The position numbers and the translations under genes are program-made. A stretch of 34,749 nucleotides of DNA from Bacteroidota bacterium. Its GTDB lineage: Bacteria > Bacteroidota > Bacteroidia > Chitinophagales > Chitinophagaceae. The stretch lies in assembly GCA_947454025.1 (NCBI GenBank), contig CANGIZ010000019.1, forward strand, positions 1 through 34,749. The letters run 5' to 3'. The notes below the pieces were generated by a model, which worked only from the letters and a program-made list of their open reading frames with translations, ran no database searches and had not been told where the DNA came from. Positions 15,912 through 23,282 of this stretch are shown one piece after another (positions within the stretch are counted from its first letter, which is position 1; each line of letters starts with the position of its first letter).

Positions 15912-17615
15912 ATGAGAAATAGTCAATCAATTTTATTGGGGTTAATTATGGTGATTTTAGCAAGCTCTTGTGCTAAAGAGATCTTAAATACTCAAAATAA
16001 CAACAGTTCTGGAAGTAATAACAATACCATAGTTTCAAAATACAGTAATGTTCCACCGCCTAATTCAATTTCGGTATTAACTCAACATAATGACAATTCA
16101 AGAGCGGGCTGGAATAATAAAGAAGCTATTTTAAATGTTAACAACGTAAATGGCATCAACTTTGGTAAACAATTTGCTTTAACTGTTGACGATCAAGTAT
16201 ATGCACAGCCTTTAGTTTTGAGCAATGTGTCTATTAAAAGTGTAAATCACAATATTGTTTATGTTGCAACGGTGAATAATTCTATTTATGCTTTTGACGC
16301 AGAAAATGGTGATGCTATTTGGTATAAAAATTACAACACTACTTTTTATAGGCCTGTTAAAAACACTGATATGACGGGTGCTTGTGGAGGAAGTTATGTA
16401 GATTTTAGCGGGAATATGGGCATTGTAGGTACACCGGTTATTGATTCAGCTGCACAATTACTCTATTTTGTAAGTAGAATGACAAGTGGGTCGGGTACAT
16501 ATCTTCAACAATTACATGCTGTTAGTATTGTTGATGGATCGGAGCAAAATGGTTCTCCAATGACCATTATGGCATCTTACAATGGAACCGGTGATGGGAA
16601 TAGAGCAGGTGTCATAAATTTTGATGCACAAAAACAAAATCAACGTCAAGCACTTACTTTATTAAATGGGATAGTGTATATAAGTTTTTCGTCACACTGT
16701 GACTGGGGGCCTTATCATGGTTGGGTTTTAGGATACGATGCAAAATCTTTACAACAAAAAATTGTTTACAACAATACACCCGATGGTTACAATGGTGGTA
16801 TTTGGGAAAGTGGTATGGGAATGGCAGCTGATGCACAAGGCAATTTATATTGTGTTACAGGCAATGGTTCGGTTGGCGTTGGCACTGACCCAACTAATGT
16901 AAGGAACAGAGGAGAGAGTGCATTAAAATTAGCTGTGAATGGAAATAGTTTGTCGGTGAGTAGTTATTTCACACCCTATAATTACCCCTATTTAGAAAAC
17001 AACGATTTAGATTATGGAGGTTTAGGTGCATTTTTAATTCCTAATTCCAATCTGTTTTTTACAGGATGTAAGGATGGGAATTTTTATATTCTTGACAAAG
17101 ACAATATGGGTGGATATAATGATGGCATTAATAAAATCCATCAAACAGTAAGTATTAACAATGCAAATGCGAACATGCATTGTCAACCTAGTTATTATAA
17201 AGCAGCTGCTGGAGAATATATTTATGTATGGCCCGAAAATGAACCGCTGCATCAAATTCCAATTAGCGGAGGATTGCTAAATTTAACACAGCAAAAAACA
17301 TATAATTCCAATGGGCCAGTTGGACAAAATGGTGGAGTGATTTCAGTTTCCTCCAATGGTTCAATTGACAGTACTGCTATTGTATGGATTGCACATGCCA
17401 TTCCTCCTTATGATGCAGAGCATGGGGTACGTCCAGGAATTTTACGTGCATTTTCTGCAACCGATGTAACTAAAGAATTATGGAATAGTAATACAACCGG
17501 TACACTTGATGGAGGCGGCAATTATGCAAAATTTTCTTCACCAACTATTGCAAATGGACATGTGTATTTGCCAACATTCTCCAATCAAGTGGTGGTGTAT
17601 GGGTTGAAGAAGTAG
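15912..17615 (+). CDS. Quinoprotein-like beta-propeller lipoprotein
   Basis: A 567-residue predicted lipoprotein with lipobox ILASSC (Cys20), an Asn/Ser-rich linker (about 25-45) and a propeller built from PQQ-like repeats, clearest in SIYAFDAENGDAIW (about 124-138), HGWVLGYDAKSLQQ and GNFYILDKDNMGG. Such propellers serve either as PQQ-dependent dehydrogenases or as binding scaffolds. No cytochrome c CxxCH motif is present, and the vicinal Cys pair typical of alcohol dehydrogenases is not seen, so a catalytic role is doubtful. It probably sits on the periplasmic or outer-membrane surface. It stands alone, divergent from the ung operon, with an AT-rich accessory stretch after it. Substrate unknown. 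Confidence 0.75.
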   Translation: MRNSQSILLGLIMVILASSCAKEILNTQNNNSSGSNNNTIVSKYSNVPPPNSISVLTQHNDNSRAGWNNKEAILNVNNVNGINFGKQFALTVDDQVYAQPLVLSNVSIKSVNHNIVYVATVNNSIYAFDAENGDAIWYKNYNTTFYRPVKNTDMTGACGGSYVDFSGNMGIVGTPVIDSAAQLLYFVSRMTSGSGTYLQQLHAVSIVDGSEQNGSPMTIMASYNGTGDGNRAGVINFDAQKQNQRQALTLLNGIVYISFSSHCDWGPYHGWVLGYDAKSLQQKIVYNNTPDGYNGGIWESGMGMAADAQGNLYCVTGNGSVGVGTDPTNVRNRGESALKLAVNGNSLSVSSYFTPYNYPYLENNDLDYGGLGAFLIPNSNLFFTGCKDGNFYILDKDNMGGYNDGINKIHQTVSINNANANMHCQPSYYKAAAGEYIYVWPENEPLHQIPISGGLLNLTQQKTYNSNGPVGQNGGVISVSSNGSIDSTAIVWIAHAIPPYDAEHGVRPGILRAFSATDVTKELWNSNTTGTLDGGGNYAKFSSPTIANGHVYLPTFSNQVVVYGLKK

Positions 17616-17706
17616 AGCGATTGTTATGATTATTCTCTTTTTTATATAATTAGTTGTAGTTTTTGCAAAGCTTACAAATTGAGAAAATATTCTAAAGTTA
17701 CTTATC

Positions 17707-17714
17707 TAGTTTTG
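17707..17714 (+). promoter_or_regulatory. -7 box for the orphan lipoprotein gene
   Basis: TAGTTTTG is a full TAnnTTTG match 22 bases before the ATG at 17737. The nearest upstream TTG (17679-17681) is 25 bases away, longer than usual, so the -33 element is uncertain. Confidence 0.45.
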
Positions 17715-17736
17715 AGTAGTAATTCAAAATTGATAT

Positions 17737-18393
17737 ATGAACTTTTTACAAATTGGATCCATCTCCATGTTGTTATTTTTTGTTGGTTGTACTAAACAAG
17801 TACAACCTTTAACTGATTTACAAAAAGAACAAAATGCGATATCGGAACTAAGTAAAATTGTTGGTAATAATGCAAGAATTTCAATAATTAAGAAAGATAC
17901 TGCTTCTAAAATTCAATCTAATTCAACCGATACTATATCTAGCCCAGTTAGTATAGAAGAGTTTAAAAAAGATTATAATTTATTTAATTCTAGTTCATTA
18001 TTCAAAGGAACTGGTATTATAAATGTAGTAAAAGATACTACAGGTTTTGTTACATTTGATGATGGACCAGCTCCAAAAAATTATCAAATAAGATTTTCAA
18101 GCATAACAGGTCAAAACCTAATTTTGAATTATACTCTAAACAATAATATGGCTCAAAATCCTAATGTAAATATTGTTGGATTACCTTTCGGTCAAGCAAC
18201 TCAATCTAATGTTTCTAATTATAATTATAATCCTTTTCTCGGTACTACAAATTTCACTATAACTGTTAAATTTACCGTTAGGTTAACACCCTCTTCACCC
18301 AATGGTGGTTATTATGTTTATGTGCAACAAAGTGTAGATTTTGATTTTGTTATATATGGTAGTAGTAGAGGACAAATAGTAGGAATTAATTAA
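17737..18393 (+). CDS. Hypothetical lipoprotein
   Basis: A 218-residue protein not recognised as any known family. It starts with a short signal sequence and lipobox LFFVGC (Cys18). An acidic/basic stretch rich in Ser, Thr and Asp follows (about 20-90), then a beta-rich, Asn-rich region (about 100-218) with many NYxxN and FTITVKFTVRL-like strands, ending SRGQIVGIN. It could be a small surface or periplasmic beta-sandwich protein. Base composition is much more AT-rich than in the flanking housekeeping genes, which suggests acquired DNA. The next two small genes follow at 19- and 24-base gaps on the same strand, so an operon is likely. Confidence 0.7.
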   Translation: MNFLQIGSISMLLFFVGCTKQVQPLTDLQKEQNAISELSKIVGNNARISIIKKDTASKIQSNSTDTISSPVSIEEFKKDYNLFNSSSLFKGTGIINVVKDTTGFVTFDDGPAPKNYQIRFSSITGQNLILNYTLNNNMAQNPNVNIVGLPFGQATQSNVSNYNYNPFLGTTNFTITVKFTVRLTPSSPNGGYYVYVQQSVDFDFVIYGSSRGQIVGIN

Positions 18394-18412
18394 TAATTAT
18401 AAATTTAATTTT

Positions 18413-18643
18413 ATGTTTATAGGAGTTTTTAAAATATTGTTATTTTATTCATTAATTATTATATTGATATTATTGTTTGTAACATTAATAGTTACTTTTA
18501 TTTATAAATTAGTCACAAAAAATAGCACACTTAAATTTTTCAAATATTTCTTTTATACCGCTATATTTTTTGTCTTACTATCTTTGATTATTTCAGTTTC
18601 ATTTCCCAAAAAAATAAATGGAATAGTTACGGAAATAAAATAA
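18413..18643 (+). CDS. Small two-helix membrane protein, hypothetical
   Basis: A 76-residue protein made of two hydrophobic segments (about 5-32 and 44-64) joined by a short Lys/Asn-rich loop, with a basic C-terminal tail (FPKKINGIVTEIK). No family was recognised. It follows the orphan lipoprotein gene by 19 bases in the same AT-rich stretch. Its size and topology would suit a small immunity, holin-like or accessory membrane protein, but nothing in the sequence decides this. Confidence 0.55.
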   Translation: MFIGVFKILLFYSLIIILILLFVTLIVTFIYKLVTKNSTLKFFKYFFYTAIFFVLLSLIISVSFPKKINGIVTEIK

Positions 18644-18667
18644 AACAATTTAAATAAATAATTTATT

Positions 18668-18865
18668 ATGCCAACAATTAATTTAATTGAAATAAACACA
18701 GAAAATAATGATTATTCATTACGACTTTCTGACGAAACATTCATTAATGGTATAATTTGTAAAATATTTGAAACTAATAGTAATTATCAAATCACCAATA
18801 GAGATGTAACTGATAAAGATTTATTATATTCTGATGAGAACTTGCAACCGTTACAGGTTTTATAA
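18668..18865 (+). CDS. Small hypothetical protein, probably 3'-truncated
   Basis: A 65-residue frame that begins MPTINLIEINTENNDYSLRL and stays AT-rich and protein-like up to about residue 57 (DLLYSDEN). The final 8-9 residues come from DNA that reads better on the opposite strand as a recombinase-like fragment (18838 onwards). The gene therefore looks cut off by a junction near 18837, and its natural C-terminus is probably lost. No family was recognised. It is the last of three small genes in this stretch. Confidence 0.45.
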   Translation: MPTINLIEINTENNDYSLRLSDETFINGIICKIFETNSNYQITNRDVTDKDLLYSDENLQPLQVL

Positions 18866-19020
18866 CCATTTTGGTTGAGTTGTCTTGATATTTCGTTGTA
18901 GTTAAGGTAACCGTGTTTCATTTGGAAGTGGTCTATAAACATCTTAGCCTTATTCCAGTTCTCGTTTTCTAAACGGTTGGATTTGATGGATTGAGCTGAC
19001 GAGTTTGCTAAAGGAGGGTA
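18838..19020 (-). pseudogene. Remnant of a recombinase-like gene
   Basis: On the minus strand about 60 residues read PLANSSAQ...NWNKAKMFIDHFQ, then GYLNYNEISRQLNQNGYKT and CNGCKF. The pattern (I..LN..GY.T..G..F) resembles the helix-turn-helix segment after the catalytic domain of serine recombinases from Bacteroidota, where LN..G..T.RG..F is usual. No catalytic domain, no proper start and no full C-terminus are present, so it is a fragment. It lies directly between the truncated orphan gene and the 3' side of tRNA-Arg, as would be expected for debris of an element that once integrated there. The family call is tentative. Confidence 0.4.
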
Positions 19021-19117
19021 GTAAAAAAATATCCCATTGAAGAACATTGGGTTAAAATTGAAAATGGATATATGGATTAGCTCTCTTCGTTCGCTGATCC
19101 TTCATTGGAGCTTACCC

Positions 19118-19175
19118 AAAGCCTTTCAATGAATGTTGATGAAGAAGATTTTCATCAACATTCATTGGCTTTTTT
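19118..19175 (+). terminator. Long perfect hairpin with T-tract
   Basis: A 17-bp perfect inverted repeat (19127-19143 with 19151-19167, 7-nt loop) is followed by GCTTTTTT (168-175). The stem can extend with AAAGC (118-122) past a small bulge. It looks like an intrinsic terminator reading on the plus strand, and it could end transcription from the orphan genes. The stem is longer than most terminators, so it might instead be a repetitive hairpin element. About 390 bases from 18866 to 19254 contain no intact gene, only the recombinase remnant, this hairpin and the tRNA terminator. Confidence 0.6.
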
Positions 19176-19222
19176 AATTTTCGTCCGCTCAATCAAGCAA
19201 GCTTGTTTCGCGTCCTCGCATT

Positions 19223-19253
19223 AAAAAAGCCTATCACTTTCGTGATAGGCTTT
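19223..19253 (-). terminator. Intrinsic terminator of tRNA-Arg
   Basis: On the minus strand AAAGCCTATCAC pairs with GTGATAGGCTTT around a GAAA tetraloop (12-bp perfect stem, 19226-19253) followed by TTTTTT (complement of 19223-19228). It begins two bases after the tRNA 3' end. Confidence 0.9.
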
Positions 19254-19254
19254 G

Positions 19255-19328
19255 TGATTCGGATTGGATTCGAACCAATGACCCTCATCTTAGAAGGATG
19301 ACGCTCTATCCAGCTGAGCTACCGAACC
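19255..19328 (-). tRNA. tRNA-Arg (anticodon TCT)
   Basis: A 74-nt cloverleaf on the minus strand. The acceptor stem GGTTCGG pairs with CCGAATC (one G-U), the D arm is GCTC..GAGC, the anticodon stem is TCATC/GATGA with loop CTTCTAA (anticodon TCT, reading AGA), and the T arm is ATTGG TTCGAAT CCAAT. The discriminator base is A and CCA is not encoded. A promoter lies upstream and a terminator downstream, so it is a single-gene unit. Its 3' side faces the AT-rich orphan stretch and the recombinase remnant. Confidence 0.97.
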
Positions 19329-19349
19329 AGGAGCTTCCATTTGGAGCTG

Positions 19350-19380
19350 CAAAATAAGGATAAAATAAGCTTAATTCAAA
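19350..19380 (-). promoter_or_regulatory. Promoter of tRNA-Arg
   Basis: On the minus strand a -33 TTTG (19377-19380) is separated by 19 bases from TTATTTTG (19350-19357), which matches TAnnTTTG in 7 of 8 positions. Transcription would begin about 17 bases before the tRNA. Confidence 0.7.
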
Positions 19381-19397
19381 GAAAATTAGGGTATAAA

Positions 19398-20123
19398 TCA
19401 ATCAGTTGCCATTAAATCCCTAATTACCACGCTTGCAACAGTACAGCCAAACATAGCGGGCATATAACTTAAAGTACCTATAAGCGATTTCTTTGGGAAG
19501 GCATTTTCGGTTACGATAATCTTGTCTTGATCGGCTTTTTCGGGACTAAATACCACTTTGAGCCCTTTTTTAATACCTAAACTTTGCAATCTTTTACGTA
19601 CATACCGTGCTAAATTACAAACATAGGTTTTAGAAATATCTGTTACCACAATTTGTGAGGGATCTACTTTGCCACCAGCACCCATCGAACTCACAATGGG
19701 CAGTTTCATATCTAAACATTTCTTAATCAAAAACACTTTACAAGAAAGAGTATCGATGCAATCCACTATATAATCCCAAGCCGCAGACTCCAATAAATTG
19801 GTAGTGATTTCTTCCTTTATATACATTTCCAAAACTGTCAAATCCAATGCAGGATTAATATCCATCAATCTTGCAGAAAGTACTTGTGCTTTAGGCATGT
19901 TCACTGTGGATTGTAATGCCTGTATTTGTCGATTGATATTGCTTGCATCTACTTTATCATTATCAACAATGGTTAATTTGCCTACACCTGCACGCACAAT
20001 CATTTCAGCACAAATGGCGCCTACGCCGCCAAGGCCAATTACGAGCACGTTTTTGCCCATCAACTGTTCCATTTTTTCATCTCCCAACATTAATTGAGTT
20101 CTACTCATCCAATAAGGTATCAT
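19398..20123 (-). CDS. tcdA: tRNA threonylcarbamoyladenosine dehydratase TcdA (ThiF/E1-like)
   Basis: A 241-residue ATP-dependent enzyme of the E1/ThiF superfamily that converts t6A37 of ANN-decoding tRNAs to the cyclic form ct6A. The Rossmann nucleotide-binding loop GLGGVG (30-35), the aspartates of LTIVDNDKVD (50-59), the NINRQ segment (62-66) and the GAGGKVDP block (about 147-154) are all present and in the order seen in E. coli TcdA (YgdL/CsdL). The N-terminal SRTQLMLG is typical of the Bacteroidota proteins. The gene is divergent from the Ycf48-like gene. Other E1-like families (MoeB, ThiF) are less likely because the CxxC zinc motifs are missing. Confidence 0.93.
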   Translation of the reverse strand: MIPYWMSRTQLMLGDEKMEQLMGKNVLVIGLGGVGAICAEMIVRAGVGKLTIVDNDKVDASNINRQIQALQSTVNMPKAQVLSARLMDINPALDLTVLEMYIKEEITTNLLESAAWDYIVDCIDTLSCKVFLIKKCLDMKLPIVSSMGAGGKVDPSQIVVTDISKTYVCNLARYVRKRLQSLGIKKGLKVVFSPEKADQDKIIVTENAFPKKSLIGTLSYMPAMFGCTVASVVIRDLMATD

Positions 20124-20156
20124 ATCGTATCTTTAAAACGCAAAAATCTAAAATCT

Positions 20157-21188
20157 ATGCGTATTTCAAAAATTGTGTTCTCATTTATATTACTTGTTTC
20201 ACAACAAATAGTTGCGCAAACTTCCATCAAAATTTTGACAGAAAAAAAAGGAGTTAGTATTCGTGGACTTTCTGTCCCTTCTAGTAAAGTGATATGGGCT
20301 AGTGGGAGTAAGGGTAGTATTGCTAAATCGGTAAATGGAGGAGAAACTTTTGAATGGAGTCAGGTGAAAGGGTACGAAACACGCGATTTTAGGTCAATAC
20401 ATGCATGGAATGAAAAAGAAGCTTTAATTGCAGCTGTTGCAGCCCCTGCCGTTATTTTAAGAACAGTAGATGGGGGTGAAAATTGGCATATCGTAACTGA
20501 GATTATTGATTCTAATATGTTTTTAGATGCAATTCATTTTAAAGACACTGCTAATGGTTGGGTTGTGGGTGACCCCATTGACAATACCATTTTCTTATTG
20601 CATTCAAAGGATAAAGGGGCTACCTGGCAAGAAGTGAGTATGAATTATTTTAAAGCTACTGTTAATAATGGAGAAGCTTTTTTTGCTTCGAGTGGAACCA
20701 ATATGGCGCACACCAAAGATGCATTGTTTATGGTAAGTGGAGGTATGTCTAGCCGACTATGGATGAATGGTTATCCAACTGATATTCTTATGATTCAAGG
20801 CGCAAAATCAACCGGAGCCAATAGTATTGCTATTTCACCCGATGAAAATAAGATGATCATTGTTGGAGGGGATTTTATGAAAGATACCCTGCGGAAATTA
20901 AATATGTTATGCTTAGTTAAAAAAGCAACAAAATTGAAAGGGGACTTGCAATGGCAACAAGCAATAAAATATCAAAATCCAAATGGGTATCGATCATGTG
21001 TAGAATTTATAAATAATGACCTTGTTTTGGCTTGCGGAACTTCGGGTGTAGATGTTTCAAAAAATGGAGGTCAAAATTGGACTTTAGTTTCTAATCAGAG
21101 TTTCCATGTGGTTCAGCATCAGCCGGGTAAAAAAGCTGCTTTTTTTGCAGGGGCTGGTGGTAGGATAGGATATATTAGTTTTGAATAA
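20157..21188 (+). CDS. Ycf48-like beta-propeller protein (Asp-box repeats), secreted
   Basis: A 343-residue exported protein. The ATG at 20157 gives a clean signal peptide (MRISKIVFSFILLVSQQIVA, cleaved near residue 20); the frame is open upstream but that extension would precede the signal. Four Asp-box/BNR motifs of the S.D.G..W type are visible: SVNGGETFEW (about 58), TVDGGENWHI (about 103), SKDKGATWQE (about 150) and SKNGGQNWTL (near 313). These define a sialidase-like or photosystem II assembly Ycf48-like propeller. No catalytic sialidase residues could be assigned. Bacteroidota homologues are often called oxidoreductases without evidence. Its role is unknown. TATCTTTA at 20128-20135 may be its -7 box. 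Confidence 0.8.
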   Translation: MRISKIVFSFILLVSQQIVAQTSIKILTEKKGVSIRGLSVPSSKVIWASGSKGSIAKSVNGGETFEWSQVKGYETRDFRSIHAWNEKEALIAAVAAPAVILRTVDGGENWHIVTEIIDSNMFLDAIHFKDTANGWVVGDPIDNTIFLLHSKDKGATWQEVSMNYFKATVNNGEAFFASSGTNMAHTKDALFMVSGGMSSRLWMNGYPTDILMIQGAKSTGANSIAISPDENKMIIVGGDFMKDTLRKLNMLCLVKKATKLKGDLQWQQAIKYQNPNGYRSCVEFINNDLVLACGTSGVDVSKNGGQNWTLVSNQSFHVVQHQPGKKAAFFAGAGGRIGYISFE

Positions 21189-21265
21189 TGTCTAGTATTT
21201 ACGAGAAAAGTAATATTCAAAAAATCCCTTTTTGGTTTGTATTTCTTAGCTTACCTTAGATTATC

Positions 21266-21556
21266 ATGAAAAAGTATCAAGCAATCATATCTTTTGACAT
21301 GGATGAGGAATTTATGACACTGGTTCCTCCACATCGTACCTACATCAATTATTTGCTAAATAAAGGGATAATTGACAGTTATGCGGTGAGTATGGAAACC
21401 CAAAATTCATGGATCACCATCAATGCCAATAGCAAGCTGGAAGTGCAAGAAATTCTAGAAAAGTCCCCATTAAGTAAATATTGGAGCTTCGAAATAGTGG
21501 AATTATTCGTTTATGATAGCCAATCTACCAGGCTTCCTGCTGTACAATTAAATTAA
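21266..21556 (+). CDS. Small YCII-like (ferredoxin-fold) protein
   Basis: A 96-residue soluble protein reading MKKYQAIISFDMDEEFMTLVPPHRTYINYLLNKGIIDSYAVS. A beta-alpha-beta start, a histidine in VPPHRTYINYL, and a second beta-alpha-beta half (WITINANSKLEVQEILEKSPL...WSFEIVELF) suggest a dimeric alpha+beta barrel of the YCII/muconolactone isomerase-like type. Such proteins are small enzymes or binding proteins; no function can be assigned. It stands alone between the propeller gene and tRNA-Val. A weak TACCTTAG box ends 6 nt before the ATG. Confidence 0.7.
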   Translation: MKKYQAIISFDMDEEFMTLVPPHRTYINYLLNKGIIDSYAVSMETQNSWITINANSKLEVQEILEKSPLSKYWSFEIVELFVYDSQSTRLPAVQLN

Positions 21557-21566
21557 TGTAAAAAAA

Positions 21567-21598
21567 TTTGGGAGTTTACAATTTCCCCCTTATTTTTG
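21567..21598 (+). promoter_or_regulatory. Promoter of tRNA-Val
   Basis: A -33 TTTG (21567-21570) and a perfect -7 TATTTTTG (21591-21598) are separated by 20 bases. This is the best full match to the Bacteroidota primary sigma-factor promoter in the window and calibrates the others. Transcription should start near 21603, about 15 bases before the tRNA. Confidence 0.85.
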
Positions 21599-21617
21599 CA
21601 CTCCTCAAAAGGGAAAA

Positions 21618-21692
21618 GGGAGCATAGCTCAGTTGGTTTAGAGCATCTCGTTTACACCGAGAGGGTCCGCGGTTCGAACCCGTGTGCTCCCA
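21618..21692 (+). tRNA. tRNA-Val (anticodon TAC)
   Basis: A 75-nt cloverleaf: acceptor GGGAGCA with TGCTCCC, D arm GCTC..GAGC, anticodon stem TCTCG/CGAGA with loop TTTACAC (anticodon TAC, reading GTA), T arm CGCGG TTCGAAC CCGTG with one G-U, and discriminator A. CCA is not encoded (CAG follows). It has its own promoter and terminator, so it is a single-gene unit. Confidence 0.97.
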
Positions 21693-21706
21693 CAGAATAA
21701 GTTCAG

Positions 21707-21741
21707 AAAATCCTCATCACAAGATGGGGATTTTTGTTTTT
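21707..21741 (+). terminator. Intrinsic terminator of tRNA-Val
   Basis: AAAATCCTCATC (21707-21718) pairs with GATGGGGATTTT (21723-21734) around ACAA, with one G-T wobble, and is followed by T-rich sequence to 21741. Confidence 0.85.
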
Positions 21742-21764
21742 AAGGCCTTTTCTTTTATTTCATT

Positions 21765-21772
21765 TAAGTTTG
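21765..21772 (+). promoter_or_regulatory. -7 box abutting the THUMP methyltransferase start
   Basis: TAAGTTTG is a full TAnnTTTG match ending 4 nt before the ATG at 21777, the same arrangement as at 1918-1930. It implies a leaderless transcript. Confidence 0.5.
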
Positions 21773-21776
21773 CCCT

Positions 21777-22970
21777 ATGCAAGTATTCAACACCCGCAAT
21801 AAGATCATTATAACATGTAACAAATGGCTAGCACCCGCATTAAGAAGCGAAGTGATTGCATTAGGCTTTGATGTAGATCGTGTTTTTCAAACAGGAGTTG
21901 AATTAACTGGTACGGTAAATGATTGTATTCGTTTGAATTTGAATTTGCGTTGTGCGAGTCAGGTGATGTATTCTTTAAAAACATTTATTTGTAATGACCC
22001 CGATGAATTGTATAAAAACTTAGTGACCATTCATTGGGAAAAGATGATCAAGCCAGATGGTTATTTTTCAGTGATTAGCAATGTGTTTAATGACACCATT
22101 TCTACCAATCTTTTTGCCAATTTACGTGTAAAGGATGCAGTGGTGGATCGTATGCGAGAAGTGACAGGGAAAAGACCTTCTACAGGTTCAGAACTGTCAG
22201 GCGCGGTTGTGTATTTGTTTTGGAAAAATGACGAAGCAGAAATATTCTTAGACACTTCAGGGGATTCATTGGCAAGGCATGGTTATCGTAAATTACCCGG
22301 CAAAGCACCTATGTTAGAGGCTTTGGCTGCAGCTACCATATTATCTACGAAGTGGAATAAATTTGGTGCTTTTGTAAATCCTATGTGTGGTTCTGGGACT
22401 TTGGCAATTGAAGCTGCTTTAATTGCAACTAAAAGAGCACCCGGTTTATTTAGAATAAATTATGCTTTTATGCATTTGATAGGGTATGATAATGCAGTGT
22501 ATGAAAAAGAAAGAACAATAATAGAAGAGCAAATAAGGCATTTGCCAAACTTAGTTATAATCGCTTCTGATATAAGCAGGGATGCTATTAAAGTTGCCAA
22601 AATAAATGCGGCTGTTGCAGGTGTTGAAGATTTAATAGATTTTCAAGTTTGTGATTTTGAAGCAACCAAAATGCCTGATCCTGAGGAAGGTGCCATTGTG
22701 ATGATCAATCCAGAATATGGCGAAAGATTAGGAGAGGAGTTGGAACTTGAAGCCACTTATGCACGTATTGGCGATTACATGAAAAATAAGTGTAAAGGCA
22801 TGACTGGGTATATTTTTACAGGCAATTTAGAATTGGCTAAAAAAATTCGATTAAAGCCAGGTAGGCGCATAGAATTTTTAAACGCAAAAATAGATTGCAG
22901 GTTATTAGAGTTCGAATTATACGCAGGCACTAAACGGACAGACAAGATGGAAGGCCAACCAACTGTTTAA
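21777..22970 (+). CDS. THUMP-domain class I SAM-dependent RNA methyltransferase (RlmL/YpsC-like)
   Basis: A 397-residue protein with an N-terminal ferredoxin-like plus THUMP RNA-binding region (about 1-165) and a Rossmann methyltransferase domain. The SAM-binding loop NPMCGSGTLAIEAA starts at residue 201, an acidic ribose-binding motif lies in IASDISRDA (about 261-269), and the catalytic-type motif is NPEYGERLG from residue 311, the N-P-x-Y of N2-guanine methyltransferases. E. coli RlmL makes m2G2445 in 23S rRNA, and this protein matches its N-terminal half; the RlmK half is absent, as in YpsC. It has convergent abutment with the HTH gene (0-base gap). Confidence 0.9.
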   Translation: MQVFNTRNKIIITCNKWLAPALRSEVIALGFDVDRVFQTGVELTGTVNDCIRLNLNLRCASQVMYSLKTFICNDPDELYKNLVTIHWEKMIKPDGYFSVISNVFNDTISTNLFANLRVKDAVVDRMREVTGKRPSTGSELSGAVVYLFWKNDEAEIFLDTSGDSLARHGYRKLPGKAPMLEALAAATILSTKWNKFGAFVNPMCGSGTLAIEAALIATKRAPGLFRINYAFMHLIGYDNAVYEKERTIIEEQIRHLPNLVIIASDISRDAIKVAKINAAVAGVEDLIDFQVCDFEATKMPDPEEGAIVMINPEYGERLGEELELEATYARIGDYMKNKCKGMTGYIFTGNLELAKKIRLKPGRRIEFLNAKIDCRLLEFELYAGTKRTDKMEGQPTV

Positions 22971-23282
22971 TTAGTAAATATTGTATTGCTGTTTTTCGCT
23001 TAATTCAATAATTTTTGCTGGAAATTTTAACATATTACCTTCGCCCGTTAATACCCAGATAATATCTAAGTCGTTATAGTTGTCTGCTATTTTAATTAAA
23101 ATATCAGAGCCAATGGATCCCTTATTCCTCAATTGTTTTTGAAAATAACCATTTGATAAATGAACGGTTTGTTCAAATTTATGTAGAGTAATAATTTTGT
23201 ACGTCAAGTACGCTGAGATTCTTTCAATTGCTTTCAAGTTGTTTGTTTTATTATTATAATTAATGAGTAGAAGTGCCACCAT
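22971..23282 (-). CDS. Small helix-turn-helix (XRE/CI-like) protein
   Basis: A 103-residue protein whose core (ERISAYL, then HLSNGYFQKQLRNKGSIGSD, then LIKIADNYNDLDIIWVLTGEGNML) closely follows the pattern of small Bacteroidota HTH proteins related to phage repressors, with S.GY..K.L...G.IGSDIL.KI...Y.....WLLTG.G.ML. It lacks a repressor peptidase domain. The ATG at 23282 overlaps the end of the upstream tail-fibre-like gene by 23 bases; a TTG at 23237, just before KAIERIS, would avoid the overlap and begin closer to where relatives start. Either way it probably shares the transcript of the two genes above it. It may regulate this locus, which is inference. Confidence 0.75.
   Translation of the reverse strand: MVALLLINYNNKTNNLKAIERISAYLTYKIITLHKFEQTVHLSNGYFQKQLRNKGSIGSDILIKIADNYNDLDIIWVLTGEGNMLKFPAKIIELSEKQQYNIY

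Noticed and set aside
19798..20257. Two overlapping plus-strand frames (99 and 104 residues)
   Set aside because: They run antisense to tcdA and past its start; they lack family signatures and conflict with the clear tcdA and Ycf48-like genes.
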